Shown here one piece after another: positions 30,156 to 40,372 of a stretch of DNA of 64,000 nt (position 1 is its first letter; each line of letters starts with the position of its first letter). Under the pieces are notes generated by a model. That model made no database searches. It was not told where the DNA came from and saw nothing but the letters and a program-made list of their open reading frames with translations. Both the position numbers and the translations under genes were made by a program. This DNA comes from Betaproteobacteria bacterium RIFCSPLOWO2_02_FULL_63_19 (GTDB lineage Bacteria; Pseudomonadota; Gammaproteobacteria; Burkholderiales; SG8-39): assembly GCA_001770415.1 (NCBI GenBank), contig MEQX01000093.1, positions 1 through 64,000 on the forward strand. Direction: 5' to 3'.

Positions 30156-30667
30156 AGGCTGGCATGGATGGTGGCGTGACTACGCAGATGAAGCAGTCAC
30201 CTGCCGCACCTAGCATCGCACGGCGCCTCGCATCGATGCTCTACGAGTCGCTGCTGGCGTTCGCGATCGTTTTTTTTGCGGGATTGATCTTCCTTGGTGT
30301 CGTCGGCGCAAGCGCAGTGAGCGAACCTCTTTCCGGCCATTTCCGTACTCTGTTCCAGATCTATCTTGTTGCCACCCTTGGAATATATTTTGTCTGGTGC
30401 TGGCACCGGGGCGGCCAGACGCTACCCATGAAGACCTGGAAGCTCAAGCTGACCAACGGGGGCGATGGCCCCGTTTCCGTCCGCCAAGCTACTGCGCGCT
30501 ACCTACTCGCGTGCCTCTCAATCGCATTCGCCGGCGCCGGGCTTGTCTGGGCCGTTTTCGATCGCGACCGGCAGTTCCTGCACGACCGCTTAGCAGGCAC
30601 CCGGATTGTCAGTAGCGACAGCGGAACCAACGCCACATCTGCCCCCTCCAGGAATGTAGTCGGCTGA
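30152..30667 (+). CDS. RDD family membrane protein
   Basis: 171-aa inner-membrane protein. The N-terminal region has the RDD-type segment SIARRLASMLYESLLAFAIVFF, and two further helix groups follow (FQIYLVATLGIYFVWCWHRGGQTLPMKTWKL and LACLSIAFAGAGLVWAVF). The end reads FLHDRLAGTRIV, the signature of RDD proteins. The family has been linked to ion transport but the function here is unknown. It is the last gene of the sigma-DUF3619-DUF3106-RDD operon, with 4-bp overlap to its upstream neighbour. Confidence 0.88.
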   Translation: MKAGMDGGVTTQMKQSPAAPSIARRLASMLYESLLAFAIVFFAGLIFLGVVGASAVSEPLSGHFRTLFQIYLVATLGIYFVWCWHRGGQTLPMKTWKLKLTNGGDGPVSVRQATARYLLACLSIAFAGAGLVWAVFDRDRQFLHDRLAGTRIVSSDSGTNATSAPSRNVVG

Positions 30668-30676
30668 CCTTTCCCG

Positions 30677-31753
30677 CTATCGCCGTTCAGTCCACCACAT
30701 CATCAAGGTAGCCGCGGCCAAAAACACCATGCTCGGTAAGAGCGCCGACAGCGGAGGTGACCAGTTCTGCAACAGCCCCAAATGCGAAAACAGGCTATTC
30801 AGCATGTGAAAGAAGATACCCAGCATTATTCCGGAGAACACCTTGGCGCCAACGCTTCCCGAGCGAGTGTGAATGTAGGCAAACGGCAATGCGAGTGCCA
30901 TCATGACCAGCACCGCGAAGGGGTACACGAGCTTCTTCCACATCGCGATTTCGTAGCGCTCGGTCCGCTGGCGATTTTCGGACAGGTGCTGGGTGTATTG
31001 GTAAAGATTCCATGCCGACATTCGTTCCGGCGTTACGAATAGCACCGACAGGATTTCCGGGGTCAGAACCGACGGCCACGCAATTTGATCGAGATGTTGG
31101 ACGCTCGAGCCGTCACCGGAAAACTGCGTACGCACTACTTTATGCATGCGCCACAGCCCCTCCTTCGCGTACTCGCCCCGCTCCGCAGAACTGATCGAGA
31201 CCAGCCTGTAGTCGCCGTCAAACTCGTAGATGCGGATCCCCAAGAGCGTGGTGTCGGGCAGCACCTCGCGCACGTTTACAAATCGCCGCTCATCCTTTAC
31301 CCAAAAGCCGCTACGAAACTCCTGCGCTATTACCGTACTGGTCGCGCGCAGCTTGAGTTCTTGCGCGGTGCGCTCGCTTACCGGGCTTAGAAATTCTCCG
31401 ACGGCGTAGGTCAGAACCAGGAACACGATACCGATCCGCCCGAGCGTTAGCGCAGCCTGCGCTGGCGACAGGCCCGAGCCGCGCATCACGGTGTACTCGG
31501 AATTCGCTGCCAGGTGTGCTAGCGCGTAGAGGGTGCCAATCAGAACGGCGATCGGAAACAGTTCGTACACATGGCTCGGAACCGACAACAGCACATACAG
31601 CAACGCGTGCTGCAACCGGTAGTTCCCCTTGCCAAGGTCGCCCAATTCGTGAATCAGATCAAAAAAAGCAAACAGTGCGAGGAACGCTACGAACACGAAC
31701 AGCGTCGCACCATAAATTTCTCGGGCGAGGTAACGCCGGATCGTAATCATCAT
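30677..31753 (-). CDS. lptG: LPS export ABC transporter permease LptG
   Basis: Inner-membrane permease that extracts LPS with LptB and LptF. About 358 aa: three N-terminal helices (ATLFVFVAFLALFAFFDLI, LYVLLSVPSHVYELFPIAVLIGTLYAL), a periplasmic beta-jellyroll domain (about residues 130-265) and three C-terminal helices (KLVYPFAVLVMMALALPFAYI..., SGIMLGIFFHMLNSLFSHLG). The ORF-track start at 31840 is inside lptF; MMITIRRYLAREIYG at 31753 gives an ATGA overlap with the lptF stop and is the usual beginning. Confidence 0.95.
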   Translation of the reverse strand: MMITIRRYLAREIYGATLFVFVAFLALFAFFDLIHELGDLGKGNYRLQHALLYVLLSVPSHVYELFPIAVLIGTLYALAHLAANSEYTVMRGSGLSPAQAALTLGRIGIVFLVLTYAVGEFLSPVSERTAQELKLRATSTVIAQEFRSGFWVKDERRFVNVREVLPDTTLLGIRIYEFDGDYRLVSISSAERGEYAKEGLWRMHKVVRTQFSGDGSSVQHLDQIAWPSVLTPEILSVLFVTPERMSAWNLYQYTQHLSENRQRTERYEIAMWKKLVYPFAVLVMMALALPFAYIHTRSGSVGAKVFSGIMLGIFFHMLNSLFSHLGLLQNWSPPLSALLPSMVFLAAATLMMWWTERR

Positions 31754-32826
31754 CGTCTTGCAGCTCCCGATCCCACGCGCAAGCGACGCCAGAACAATAG
31801 TAGGAGCAGGACCAACATGGCGGCGTGCACGATCCACCAACCTGTCCCGAATTCCAGCCTACCGGAGGAGACCCACGCTTGTGCGATGGAAACCGTGTTG
31901 CTGTAGACCATGTATGTAAGCAGCGCAAATACCAAGTTAACCGAACGACTCGCGCGGGGATTTACAAACGACAGCGGAATCGCCAGCAGAGCAAGTATCA
32001 GCGCCGACGTAGGCAAACTGATGCGCCAAAGCAACTCGGCCAGACTGGCATTGCTACGATTTTCGATCAGCGCCGCCGTTGACATCGATTTCGTTGAAAC
32101 CTGCTGCGCACGCGCCTCCTTCGTCTCCACGCGCATGGCATAGCGCTCGAATGTCATTACCCTGTACGCGGCGGTACCGGGAACCCCCTCGTAGCGTCGG
32201 CCATTAAGGAGCACAACGAACTGATCGCCGTTGACGGCCGTTTCCTTGAATCCGCTCTTGCTGACCAGTATCCCGGTACGTCCATGGTGCACCTGCGAAA
32301 TAAACACGTTCTGGACCCTGTTCAATTCTCCCGCTATCTCCTCGACAAAGAATATTCGGTCTGCGTTGCCTGCCTCACGAAATACGCCAGGGGCGACGCG
32401 GGAAAGTTCATCGCGGTTTTCCATGCGCCGGCGGAACTCCTCGCTCTTGTCCACGGCCCACGGCGACAGGAACAACGACAGCACACCGATCAATGCCACG
32501 AGCGGCAGCGCAAATGTCAGCACGGGCTTCACCCAAGCGATCAGAGATTGGCCAGCACTGAACCAAATTACCATTTCCGAATCGCGGTAACTTCGCGAAA
32601 GCGCCATTAGTACGGTGACAAACAAGGTCAGTGAAAGCAGCACCGGAAGATAGTTGAGGGCAGAAAATCCGAGCAGTGCAAGCACACCCTCTGAGACAAC
32701 TTTGCCGCTCGCTGCCTGGCCCAGTAGGCGAATTAGTTGCGTCGTGAGCGTAACGGCAAACAAGGTCGCAAAAACGGCCAGCGCCAGACTGCCGAATTCA
32801 CGTAACAAGGCACGCTTAAAGATCAC
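31750..32826 (-). CDS. lptF: LPS export ABC transporter permease LptF
   Basis: Partner permease of LptG in moving LPS from the inner membrane to the Lpt bridge. 358 aa, starting MIFKRALLREFGSLALAVFATLFAV, with the same three-helix, jellyroll, three-helix plan. FSAGQSLIAWVKPVLTFALPLVALIGVLSLF is typical of LptF, and the C-terminal FVNPRASRSVNLVFALLTYMVYSN is the closing helix pair. It lies upstream of and overlaps lptG, and is divergent from pepA, the standard order in proteobacteria. Confidence 0.95.
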   Translation of the reverse strand: MIFKRALLREFGSLALAVFATLFAVTLTTQLIRLLGQAASGKVVSEGVLALLGFSALNYLPVLLSLTLFVTVLMALSRSYRDSEMVIWFSAGQSLIAWVKPVLTFALPLVALIGVLSLFLSPWAVDKSEEFRRRMENRDELSRVAPGVFREAGNADRIFFVEEIAGELNRVQNVFISQVHHGRTGILVSKSGFKETAVNGDQFVVLLNGRRYEGVPGTAAYRVMTFERYAMRVETKEARAQQVSTKSMSTAALIENRSNASLAELLWRISLPTSALILALLAIPLSFVNPRASRSVNLVFALLTYMVYSNTVSIAQAWVSSGRLEFGTGWWIVHAAMLVLLLLLFWRRLRVGSGAARR

Positions 32827-32969
32827 GGGCGCGGAAGATGTGGCAGTAGAAACTCGGAAAATTCCGCAGTACTACACGCAACATGTACGGCGGAGCTGCT
32901 TTGACTTGGCCGGATCAATACGGGGATAATTCCGGCGCTCACCCTCTTTATACTCAATCCGAGGTCATA

Positions 32970-34460
32970 GTGGAATTTAGCACAAAAGTCACAGCGCCAG
33001 AAAAGCTCGTCTGCGCCTGCGTCGCCGTGGCGGTGTTCGAGTCCCAGAAGCTGTCCGCTGCCGCCCGATCGCTGGATCGCGCGGCAGGAGGAATTATCCA
33101 CGCGCTCCTAAGTTCAGGCGACATGGATGGCAAGGTGGGAACGACCCGCCTTCTCTACCATCTGCCCGGCGTTGCGGCCGAGCGCGTGTTGCTTGTCGGC
33201 ATGGGCAAGGCCCCAAAGGTCAGTCCCAAGGATTACCGCGAAGCAGCCCGTGCTGGCGTAGCTGCAATACTCGATACGGGTATTACCGAGCTTTGTTCGT
33301 ACCTGGCCGGCGTTTCCGTCCCCGGTCGCGACATGGCCTGGAAGGCGCGGCAGTTCGGGCTGGTGGCAGCGGACGCCGTTTATCAGTTTGAGGGCATGAA
33401 AAGCAAGAAGTCCGCCCCGCGGGCGCTCGCACGTATCGTGGCCGGGATTGCATCACGAATGGAGGCGCCACAGGCGGAGCGCGGGCAATTCCAAGCTAGC
33501 GCAATCGGAGCAGGCGTGGCCTTGGCACGCGATCTTGGCAACCTGCCTGGAAACGTGTGCACGCCATCCTATCTGGCCGAGCAGGCGGTCACGCTCGCCA
33601 AGCCGTGGAAGCTGGGCGTCCAAGTCCTGGAACGCGCCGAAATGGAAAAACTCGGCATGCGCGCGCTGCTCTCCGTCGCCAAAGGTTCACAGCAGCAGCC
33701 GAAATTCATAGTACTTCACTACCTAGGGGCGCCGAAAAACGAACGTCCAGTCGTTCTGGTAGGCAAAGGCGTAACCTTTGACTCGGGCGGCATCTCGCTC
33801 AAGCCGGGAGCCGAAATGGACGAGATGAAGTTCGATATGTGCGGTGCGGCGAGTGTGCTCGGTGCGTTGCGCGCGGCAAGTCAATTGAAGCTCAAGCTCA
33901 ACGTCATTGGTCTGATTCCGGCCACGGAAAACATGCCCAGCGGCTCCGCCAGCAAGCCTGGAGACATCGTTACGTCGATGTCAGGCCAGACCATCGAGAT
34001 ACTGAACACGGACGCGGAAGGTCGCCTCATACTCTGTGATGCTCTCACCTACGCCGAACGCTTCGAGCCACAGGCAGTCGTCGACATCGCGACGCTGACG
34101 GGAGCGTGCGTAATCGCGCTCGGGCACGTTTGCTCTGGTCTGTATGCCAACAAGCCGGCGCTCGCCCGCGAGTTACTCAGCGCCGGTGACGAAGCATGGG
34201 ACCGCGTATGGCACATGCCGCTTTGGGACGATTATCAGGAACAGCTCAAGAGCAACTTCGCCGACCTCGCCAACATCGGCGGCCGTCCCGCAGGCAGTGT
34301 CACCGCAGCCTGCTTCCTGTCACGATTCGCGACAAAATATGACTGGGCGCATCTGGACATTGCAGGCACGGCATGGCGTTCAGGGAAGGACAAGGGATCG
34401 ACCGGACGCCCGGTTCCGCTGCTGGTCGGTTTTCTGATGAAGCGTGCGCGCCGTGGCTAA
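32970..34460 (+). CDS. pepA: Leucyl aminopeptidase (PepA, M17)
   Basis: Cytoplasmic dizinc aminopeptidase; in some bacteria it is also a DNA-binding regulator. The 496 aa contain the metal-binding lysine/aspartate segment VLVGKGVTFDSGGISLKPGAEMDEMKFDM and the signature NTDAEGRLILCDALTYA. GTG at 32970 is chosen because GAGG lies 5 nt upstream; the ORF-track beginning at 32883 reads through non-family sequence. It is followed by holC, as commonly seen in betaproteobacteria. Confidence 0.96.
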   Translation: MEFSTKVTAPEKLVCACVAVAVFESQKLSAAARSLDRAAGGIIHALLSSGDMDGKVGTTRLLYHLPGVAAERVLLVGMGKAPKVSPKDYREAARAGVAAILDTGITELCSYLAGVSVPGRDMAWKARQFGLVAADAVYQFEGMKSKKSAPRALARIVAGIASRMEAPQAERGQFQASAIGAGVALARDLGNLPGNVCTPSYLAEQAVTLAKPWKLGVQVLERAEMEKLGMRALLSVAKGSQQQPKFIVLHYLGAPKNERPVVLVGKGVTFDSGGISLKPGAEMDEMKFDMCGAASVLGALRAASQLKLKLNVIGLIPATENMPSGSASKPGDIVTSMSGQTIEILNTDAEGRLILCDALTYAERFEPQAVVDIATLTGACVIALGHVCSGLYANKPALARELLSAGDEAWDRVWHMPLWDDYQEQLKSNFADLANIGGRPAGSVTAACFLSRFATKYDWAHLDIAGTAWRSGKDKGSTGRPVPLLVGFLMKRARRG

Positions 34461-34511
34461 GCACAGGCAGAATAGCCTTGCCCCTGCCGGAAATGCGACG
34501 GAACGAATCTG

Positions 34512-34940
34512 ATGACCCGCATCGATTTCTACTCGAATGCCGAACCCAAGCTGCGGATCGCGTGCCAGCTTGCGGCAAAGGCGGTGCAGCGGTCATTTCG
34601 GGTACTAATATTGGCACCGGAAGAAGAAATCGCTCGCGCCGTCGACAAGATGCTCTGGACTTTCCCTGCGACAGGATTTCTGCCCCACTGCATGGTTTCC
34701 GACCGGCTCGCGGCGGAAACGCCGGTCCTTATCGCGCGGAACTGTGAAGCACTGCCCCACGATCAGGTATTGCTCAATTTGGCATCCGATGCGCCAGTGC
34801 CGTTTACCCGTTTCCAGCGACTGATCGAACTGGTGGCAAGCGACGAGGCGGATAAGAACGCGGGACGCGTTCGATTTCGGTTCTACCGAGACCGAGGGTA
34901 CGAGATTCATCACCATGATCTCGGAAGGCTTCGCTCGTGA
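34512..34940 (+). CDS. holC: DNA polymerase III chi subunit
   Basis: Clamp-loader accessory subunit that binds single-strand-binding protein. 142 aa with the family profile: TRIDFYSNAEPKLRIACQLAAKAVQRSFRVLI at the N-terminus, LWTFPATGFLPHCM in the middle and QRLIELVASDEADKNAGRVRFRFYRDRGYEIHHHDL at the end. It lies between pepA (51 bp gap) and the next small gene, overlapping it by 4 bp. Confidence 0.93.
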   Translation: MTRIDFYSNAEPKLRIACQLAAKAVQRSFRVLILAPEEEIARAVDKMLWTFPATGFLPHCMVSDRLAAETPVLIARNCEALPHDQVLLNLASDAPVPFTRFQRLIELVASDEADKNAGRVRFRFYRDRGYEIHHHDLGRLRS

Positions 34941-35521
34941 CCGAATCCGACAAACTGCTTGCCAAGGCCGACGCACTGCTCGCGCGAGGGCGCACTTCAG
35001 TCGCCGTTCCGAGACCGCCGACCGACTACCCGGTGCTCACTGAGGTTGTGAAGGCGCCGACCAGGCAAACCACAACACCGCAGCAGGGAACTCCACCCAA
35101 TGTCCAGGTTCCTCTGTCGGAGCTGCGCGCTGGCGCAGCGTTGAAGGAAACTGCGGTCCCGGATTCGCGCCCTCCCTCCCGGACAATCGCCGCCCAAGCG
35201 CCGGAGGCGGTCGACGCCTCACTCGCGCAAATCGATCCCGCCGGTGAATTCCCGAATCTGTCCTGGACCGAACCGGCGCAGCCCCCGTCCGACACATCCA
35301 TGCGCGCACTCGAAGAGCGCGTGTATTTGCGCGTGCTCGGTACTGTCGAGCCTTACGTTGGCACATTCATCGAGCAACCGCTGCAACTTCGACTCGAGGA
35401 ACTGGCGCGGAGACTGGCGGCTGGTATCGCCCAAGACGCACGCGACGAGATTCTGATGCTCGTGCGCGAGGCGGTGCGAAGCGCGGTCGCACGCGAGCTG
35501 GAAACGCGGCGCGACGAATGA
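34937..35521 (+). CDS. Hypothetical protein between holC and valS
   Basis: 194-aa protein I cannot assign with confidence. The GTG start overlaps the holC stop (GTGA), so translation is coupled. The first half is proline-rich and probably disordered, with the short motif PTDYPVLTEVVKAPT that recurs in small betaproteobacterial proteins (possibly DUF2486-like). The last 80 residues look helical and charged (ERVYLRVLGTVEPYVGTFIEQPLQLRLEELARRLA). No signal peptide or membrane helix is seen. Its conserved-looking position suggests a real gene. Confidence 0.7.
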   Translation: MTESDKLLAKADALLARGRTSVAVPRPPTDYPVLTEVVKAPTRQTTTPQQGTPPNVQVPLSELRAGAALKETAVPDSRPPSRTIAAQAPEAVDASLAQIDPAGEFPNLSWTEPAQPPSDTSMRALEERVYLRVLGTVEPYVGTFIEQPLQLRLEELARRLAAGIAQDARDEILMLVREAVRSAVARELETRRDE

Positions 35522-35605
35522 TCAGGCCGCTGCGGATTCCCGATCCCTTATAATTGACACCCTCGCGCGCCCCTTCCGGCGCGTTCGCGTCACACGTCTG
35601 TCCCC

Positions 35606-38401
35606 ATGGAACTCGAAAAGAGCTTCGACCCCCGAGCGATAGAGAGCCGCTGGTACCCGATCTGGGAATCGCGCGGTTACTTCGCCCATTCTGCGGACCG
35701 GAGCAAGCCCGCCTTTTGTATCCAACTTCCACCGCCCAATGTCACTGGCACGCTGCACATGGGCCATGCCTTCCAGCAGACGTTGATGGATGCGCTGGTC
35801 CGCTATCACCGCATGCGCGGCGACAATACGAACTGGGTGGCCGGCACCGATCACGCGGGCATCGCCACTCAGATTGTGGTCGAGCGCCAGCTTCAGGCCG
35901 AGGGTCGGAGCCGGGATGAGCTCGGGCGCAAGGAGTTTGTCGAGCGCGTGTGGGAGTGGAAACAGGAATCGGGATCGACGATTACCCGCCAAATGCGCCG
36001 CCTAGGCACATCGTGCAACTGGAACTACGCGGATGCCGAGCGCCAAAACGCCGGATATTTCACGATGGACCCGAGAATGTCGCGCGCGGTAGCCGAGGTA
36101 TTCGTGCGCCTTTACGAAGACGGCCTCGTCTACCGGGGCAAACGCCTGGTGAACTGGGATCCGGTTCTTGGTACGGCAGTCTCCGATCTGGAAGTCGATA
36201 GCGAGGAGGAAGACGGCAACATTTGGGAAATTCGCTATCCCCTTGAGGACGGCAACGGTTCCGTCGTGGTCGCAACCACGCGCCCTGAAACGATGCTCGG
36301 TGACACTGCGGTTGCCGTCAATCCCAGGGACGAGCGCTATGCGGCACTTGTGGGCAAGAACGTTTCGTTGCCGCTGACGGGCCGGACCATCCCCGTGATG
36401 GCGGACGAATACGTCGATCCCGCGTTCGGAACGGGGTGCGTAAAGATCACGCCGGCGCACGATTTCAACGACTGGCAGATCGGACGGCGCCACGGCCTGG
36501 CACAAATCAACATCCTTACGCTCACGGCCACAATCAACGACAACGCGCCGAGAGCTTATCGCGGCCTGGACCGCTTCGAGGCCCGCAAGCGCGTGCTCGC
36601 GGACTTAAAGACGCAGGGACTGCTGGTATCCGAAAAGCCGTACAAGCTTCGCGTGCCACGCTCCGGACGCACGGGAGTGATCGTCGAGCCGATGCTCACT
36701 GACCAGTGGTTCGTCAAGATGGAAGGTCTGGCGCGATCGGGCCTCGATGCGGTCGCCAATGGCAGAGTAAGGTTCTATCCGGACCATTGGACCACGACCT
36801 ACAACCACTGGCTGGAGGGTATCCAGGACTGGTGTATCTCACGCCAGCTCTGGTGGGGCCACCAAATTCCCGCCTGGTACGACGACGCTGGCAATGTCTA
36901 CGTCGCGCGAAGCGAAGGCGAGGCCAGAGAGCAGGCCACGGCGAAAGGAGTTTCGGGTGCGCTAAGGCGCGACGAGGACGTACTGGACACGTGGTTCTCA
37001 TCGGCGCTGGTGCCCTTCACTTCCCTTGGCTGGCCGGAAGGGACTCAGGACCTGGAGACCTTTCTTCCCTCTACTGTGCTGGTCACCGGTTTCGACATCA
37101 TTTTCTTCTGGGTCGCCCGGATGATCATGATGACCCTGCATTTCACCGGCAAAGTGCCCTTCCGCGACGTCTATATCAACGCGCTCGTTCGCGACGCGGA
37201 AGGGCAGAAGATGTCCAAGTCCAAGGGCAACACGCTCGATCCGCTCGATCTGATCGACGGTATCTCAATCGACGCGCTGATTGAGAAATCCACGCAAGGT
37301 CTGCTGCGTGCCGAACACAAGCAAAAGGCCCAGAAATACGTGCGACAGCACTATCCAAACGGCATCCCTTCGTTTGGCGCGGACGCATTGCGTTTCACTT
37401 TTGCCTCGCTCGCAAGCTTTGCGCGCACGCTCAACTTCGACCTTGGCCGGTGCGAAGGCTACCGTAATTTCTGCAACAAGCTCTGGAATGCCACGCGCTT
37501 CGTGATGATGAACTGCGAGGGTAAGGATTGCGGGCTCGACGACTCGAAGTCTATCGAATTATCGGCAGCGGACCGTTGGATCGTAAGCCTTCTGCAGCGC
37601 GCCGAGGCCGAAGTGGAGAGAGGTTTTGCCGACTACCGCTTCGATCACATCGCAGGCGGAATCTACAAGTTCGTGTGGGACGAGTACTGCGACTGGTATG
37701 TCGAGTTTGCAAAAGTGCAGCTTGCCTCGGGCAATGACGCGCAACAGCGAGGCACCCGACGAACCCTGGTGCGAGTGCTCGAGAGCGTGCTTCGACTAGC
37801 GCATCCGATTGTTCCCTATATCACCGAAGAACTCTGGCAGCCGATATCTGTCCTCGCGGGCCGGCGCAAGCCCGCTGAAGAAGCGAGCATCATGGTGCAG
37901 ACCTACCCGCGTTCTCAACCCGAGCGCATCGACGAGGCGGCCGAGAGCAATATCCTGCGTTTGAAGGCAATGATCGAACAGGTACGTGCCTTGCGGGGCG
38001 AGATGGGGCTGTCTCCCGCGCAACGCATCCCGTTACTCGTGATCGGTGACAAGAGCGTGGTTGACGAGTCCTTCCCTTACATGAAGGCGCTTGCCAAACT
38101 GTCCGAGGCCACCATGGTCACTGCGTTCCCCGACACAGACGCCCCGGTAGCTGTGGCCGGGGATACCCGCATGATGTTGCATATCGAAGTGGACCACAAC
38201 GCGGAACGCGAGCGGCTACGAAAGGAAATCGCGCGCCTGGAGTCCGAACTGGCCAAGGCGACCGGGAAACTCGCAAACCCGAAATTCGTCGAACGCGCTC
38301 CTGCGACGGTGGTTTCGCAGGAGCGTGAGCGCATTGCCGCATTTGGCGCAATGCTCGATAAGCTCAAGCCTCGGCTTGCCAGCCTCGATGCGCGACACTA
38401 A
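35606..38401 (+). CDS. valS: Valyl-tRNA synthetase
   Basis: Class Ia aminoacyl-tRNA synthetase, 931 aa, charging tRNA-Val and editing misacylated threonine. The HIGH motif appears as [17 protein letters not shown] near residue 45 and KMSKS as [18 protein letters not shown] near residue 533. The CP1 editing domain lies between them ([17 protein letters not shown]). The C-terminal end is a coiled coil ([21 protein letters not shown]) that contacts the tRNA. All domains look intact. Confidence 0.98.
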   Translation: MELEKSFDPRAIESRWYPIWESRGYFAHSADRSKPAFCIQLPPPNVTGTLHMGHAFQQTLMDALVRYHRMRGDNTNWVAGTDHAGIATQIVVERQLQAEGRSRDELGRKEFVERVWEWKQESGSTITRQMRRLGTSCNWNYADAERQNAGYFTMDPRMSRAVAEVFVRLYEDGLVYRGKRLVNWDPVLGTAVSDLEVDSEEEDGNIWEIRYPLEDGNGSVVVATTRPETMLGDTAVAVNPRDERYAALVGKNVSLPLTGRTIPVMADEYVDPAFGTGCVKITPAHDFNDWQIGRRHGLAQINILTLTATINDNAPRAYRGLDRFEARKRVLADLKTQGLLVSEKPYKLRVPRSGRTGVIVEPMLTDQWFVKMEGLARSGLDAVANGRVRFYPDHWTTTYNHWLEGIQDWCISRQLWWGHQIPAWYDDAGNVYVARSEGEAREQATAKGVSGALRRDEDVLDTWFSSALVPFTSLGWPEGTQDLETFLPSTVLVTGFDIIFFWVARMIMMTLHFTGKVPFRDVYINALVRDAEGQKMSKSKGNTLDPLDLIDGISIDALIEKSTQGLLRAEHKQKAQKYVRQHYPNGIPSFGADALRFTFASLASFARTLNFDLGRCEGYRNFCNKLWNATRFVMMNCEGKDCGLDDSKSIELSAADRWIVSLLQRAEAEVERGFADYRFDHIAGGIYKFVWDEYCDWYVEFAKVQLASGNDAQQRGTRRTLVRVLESVLRLAHPIVPYITEELWQPISVLAGRRKPAEEASIMVQTYPRSQPERIDEAAESNILRLKAMIEQVRALRGEMGLSPAQRIPLLVIGDKSVVDESFPYMKALAKLSEATMVTAFPDTDAPVAVAGDTRMMLHIEVDHNAERERLRKEIARLESELAKATGKLANPKFVERAPATVVSQERERIAAFGAMLDKLKPRLASLDARH

Positions 38402-38588
38402 GGCGCCACTCCCCGGCTTGACCTTGACACGGCATGGGTCCTGCGCTTGCCAAGAGAGCGATACGACCCCGCGCAATGTTCGTCGGCGGCGCAGACAATC
38501 ATCGGGTTGCCGCCCCAGGGCCTGAATACCGGCAAGCAGCAAGTCGCGGAGGCCGAAACGAAACATCCCCTCTGGCAAAACGAACTTC

Positions 38589-40037
38589 TCAGGGACCTCC
38601 GCGTGTCCCTTCCCTCCTATTATCCCGTTCTTGCATCAGACGCAGCTGGCGCAGTCGCGCCTCCACGCTTGACAGCTGATAGAAATCGCCGTCGCCGCTC
38701 TTGCGCGCCAGTTGAAGCTGCTCGATCGCCGCCACAACCGCACCCTTCAGCACGTAGGACTCCGCGAGCGCCTGATGTTGAAGGAGCCTTTTCCCCAATG
38801 CCGAAAAGGATTTCGCCCGAAAATCGAAGAGTCGCGCATCGTGCGGGTAGATCTTAAGCAAATCGTCGAGGGCGGCAATCGCCTTCGGATGTTCGCCGAG
38901 CGTCTGCAGATAGTCCACTTGCGCATATCGCAGTGGCCGGTAATCCGGGTGGTGCGCGATTGCCGTCATCACGATACGCAGCGCTGCCGTCGTGTCACCG
39001 GCTCCCGCCTTGATACGCGCGGCAAGCAGCTCCACTATCGGATGAAATCTGACCATACCGCGAAGTTCGGCGACCGCAGTCTCGGCGCGGGCATATTCGC
39101 GCGACCGAGCGAGCGCCGCCGCAAGCCCGTAGCGCGCTGCCGCCTCGTTGGAGAATCGGCGAGTACGGATCTGCTCCTCGAACACGGCGAGCGCATCGCT
39201 CGGCGCACCCTGTTCCACGCGGATCTTCGCCCTGACGAGTTGGAATTCCAGGCTGTCAGGTGTTTGTTTGTATGCCGCGTTCTGCGCACGATCTTGCATG
39301 TCCGCTATGCGCTCCGAGGTGATCGGATGGGTGCGAAGATACGCCGGTGCATTGTTCTCGTATAGTCGTCCGAACTTCTGCAGCCGCTCGAAAAACCGGT
39401 CCATCGCGTGGACATCGAATCCGGATCGTTCAAGGGTCTGAAAACCGACGCGGTCGGCTTCACGCTCGAAATCGCGGCTGTAATCGAGTTGGCTTTGGAT
39501 GGCGCTCGCGCTAATCGCCGTGAGAGCGCCCTGGGCCACCTGCGGGTTAGCTCGCGCTGCCAGGACTGCGATAACCATTGCTGCCAGTGTCGGCACGGAC
39601 ATCTGTTGCTGTTTCCCAAGCATTCGTGCGATATGGTGCTGCGTCACATGCGCGATCTCGTGCGCTAGCACCGACGCGACCTCGGACTCGCTCTGCGCGG
39701 CGACCAAAAGCCCGGTATGCACGCCGACAAATCCCCCCGGCATGGCGAACGCATTGATGGTACTGTCCCGCACCATGAAGAATTCAAAGTCCAGGCGCGC
39801 CTCCGGATTCGCTGCCGTTAGACGGTGCCCGATTGAATTGATATAGGCGGTCAGTTCAGGGTCGTCGAGATAGCTCGGATCCCTGAAACGGATATCGCGC
39901 ATGGCTTCCTCGCCGATCCGGCGTTCCATCTGTGGCGACAAGACCGTTCCGGAGGCATCACCAAGCTCCGGCAGACCCTGCCCGCTGGCAACAGGCAGGG
40001 TGACGAACAAGCAAAGAAGGATGAACGCACGACCCAT
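38589..40037 (-). CDS. Periplasmic M48 metalloprotease with TPR domain (BepA/YfgC-like)
   Basis: Outer-membrane assembly quality-control protease. 482 aa: signal peptide (MGRAFILLCLFVTLPVASGQ), an M48 zinc protease domain with VLAHEIAHVTQHH (HExxH) at roughly residues 130-142 and the third ligand in FEREADRVGFQTLERSGFD, then a C-terminal set of tetratricopeptide-like helices (EFQLVRAKIRVEQGAPSDALAVFEEQ and onward). Length and layout match BepA. It is convergent with valS. Confidence 0.92.
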   Translation of the reverse strand: MGRAFILLCLFVTLPVASGQGLPELGDASGTVLSPQMERRIGEEAMRDIRFRDPSYLDDPELTAYINSIGHRLTAANPEARLDFEFFMVRDSTINAFAMPGGFVGVHTGLLVAAQSESEVASVLAHEIAHVTQHHIARMLGKQQQMSVPTLAAMVIAVLAARANPQVAQGALTAISASAIQSQLDYSRDFEREADRVGFQTLERSGFDVHAMDRFFERLQKFGRLYENNAPAYLRTHPITSERIADMQDRAQNAAYKQTPDSLEFQLVRAKIRVEQGAPSDALAVFEEQIRTRRFSNEAAARYGLAAALARSREYARAETAVAELRGMVRFHPIVELLAARIKAGAGDTTAALRIVMTAIAHHPDYRPLRYAQVDYLQTLGEHPKAIAALDDLLKIYPHDARLFDFRAKSFSALGKRLLQHQALAESYVLKGAVVAAIEQLQLARKSGDGDFYQLSSVEARLRQLRLMQERDNRREGTRGGP

Positions 40038-40372
40038 CGTTCCTATGATACCGGCAACGGGCAGCCGGTTCCCCTCAACTGCAAGACGATCTCTTCTGTC
40101 GCTTGTCCGGCTCGCATTGGTCCGCTCAAGACCGGGCTGGAAACATTCAACCCTTCATGGCGGACAGAAACCGGGCAGTATGGCCGGATAGCCCGGAACT
40201 TGGCAAAATGCGCGTGTCGACGGATGTCGCCACCGCGTGATCGGGAGCAGCAACCGCCGGGTCGCAAGACGACGTTGCGGTCGAAGGACGGCCCGGCCCC
40301 GGCTCCCGAGCCGGCCGGACGCGCCCTCGAAGCGCCAGGTTTGAGCCAATTGAGCGACCAGAAAGCTATCGC
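40038..40372. other. Intergenic region between the M48 protease gene and moaC
   Basis: About 335 bases between divergent genes. A GC-rich inverted repeat, CCGGCTcccgAGCCGG, lies near 40299-40314 without a T-tract. Reverse-strand reading frames here show a GCPLP stretch that briefly recalls TusA but stops at once, so no gene is called. It should hold the promoters of both flanking genes. Confidence 0.4.

Noticed and set aside
38216-38578. Minus-strand ORF across the end of valS as a possible extra gene
   Set aside because: Most of it is antisense to valS and the remaining part has no recognisable features.
40043-40372. TusA-like GCPLP string on the minus strand between the M48 protease gene and moaC
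   Set aside because: The reading frame stops right after the motif and lacks the rest of the TusA fold.
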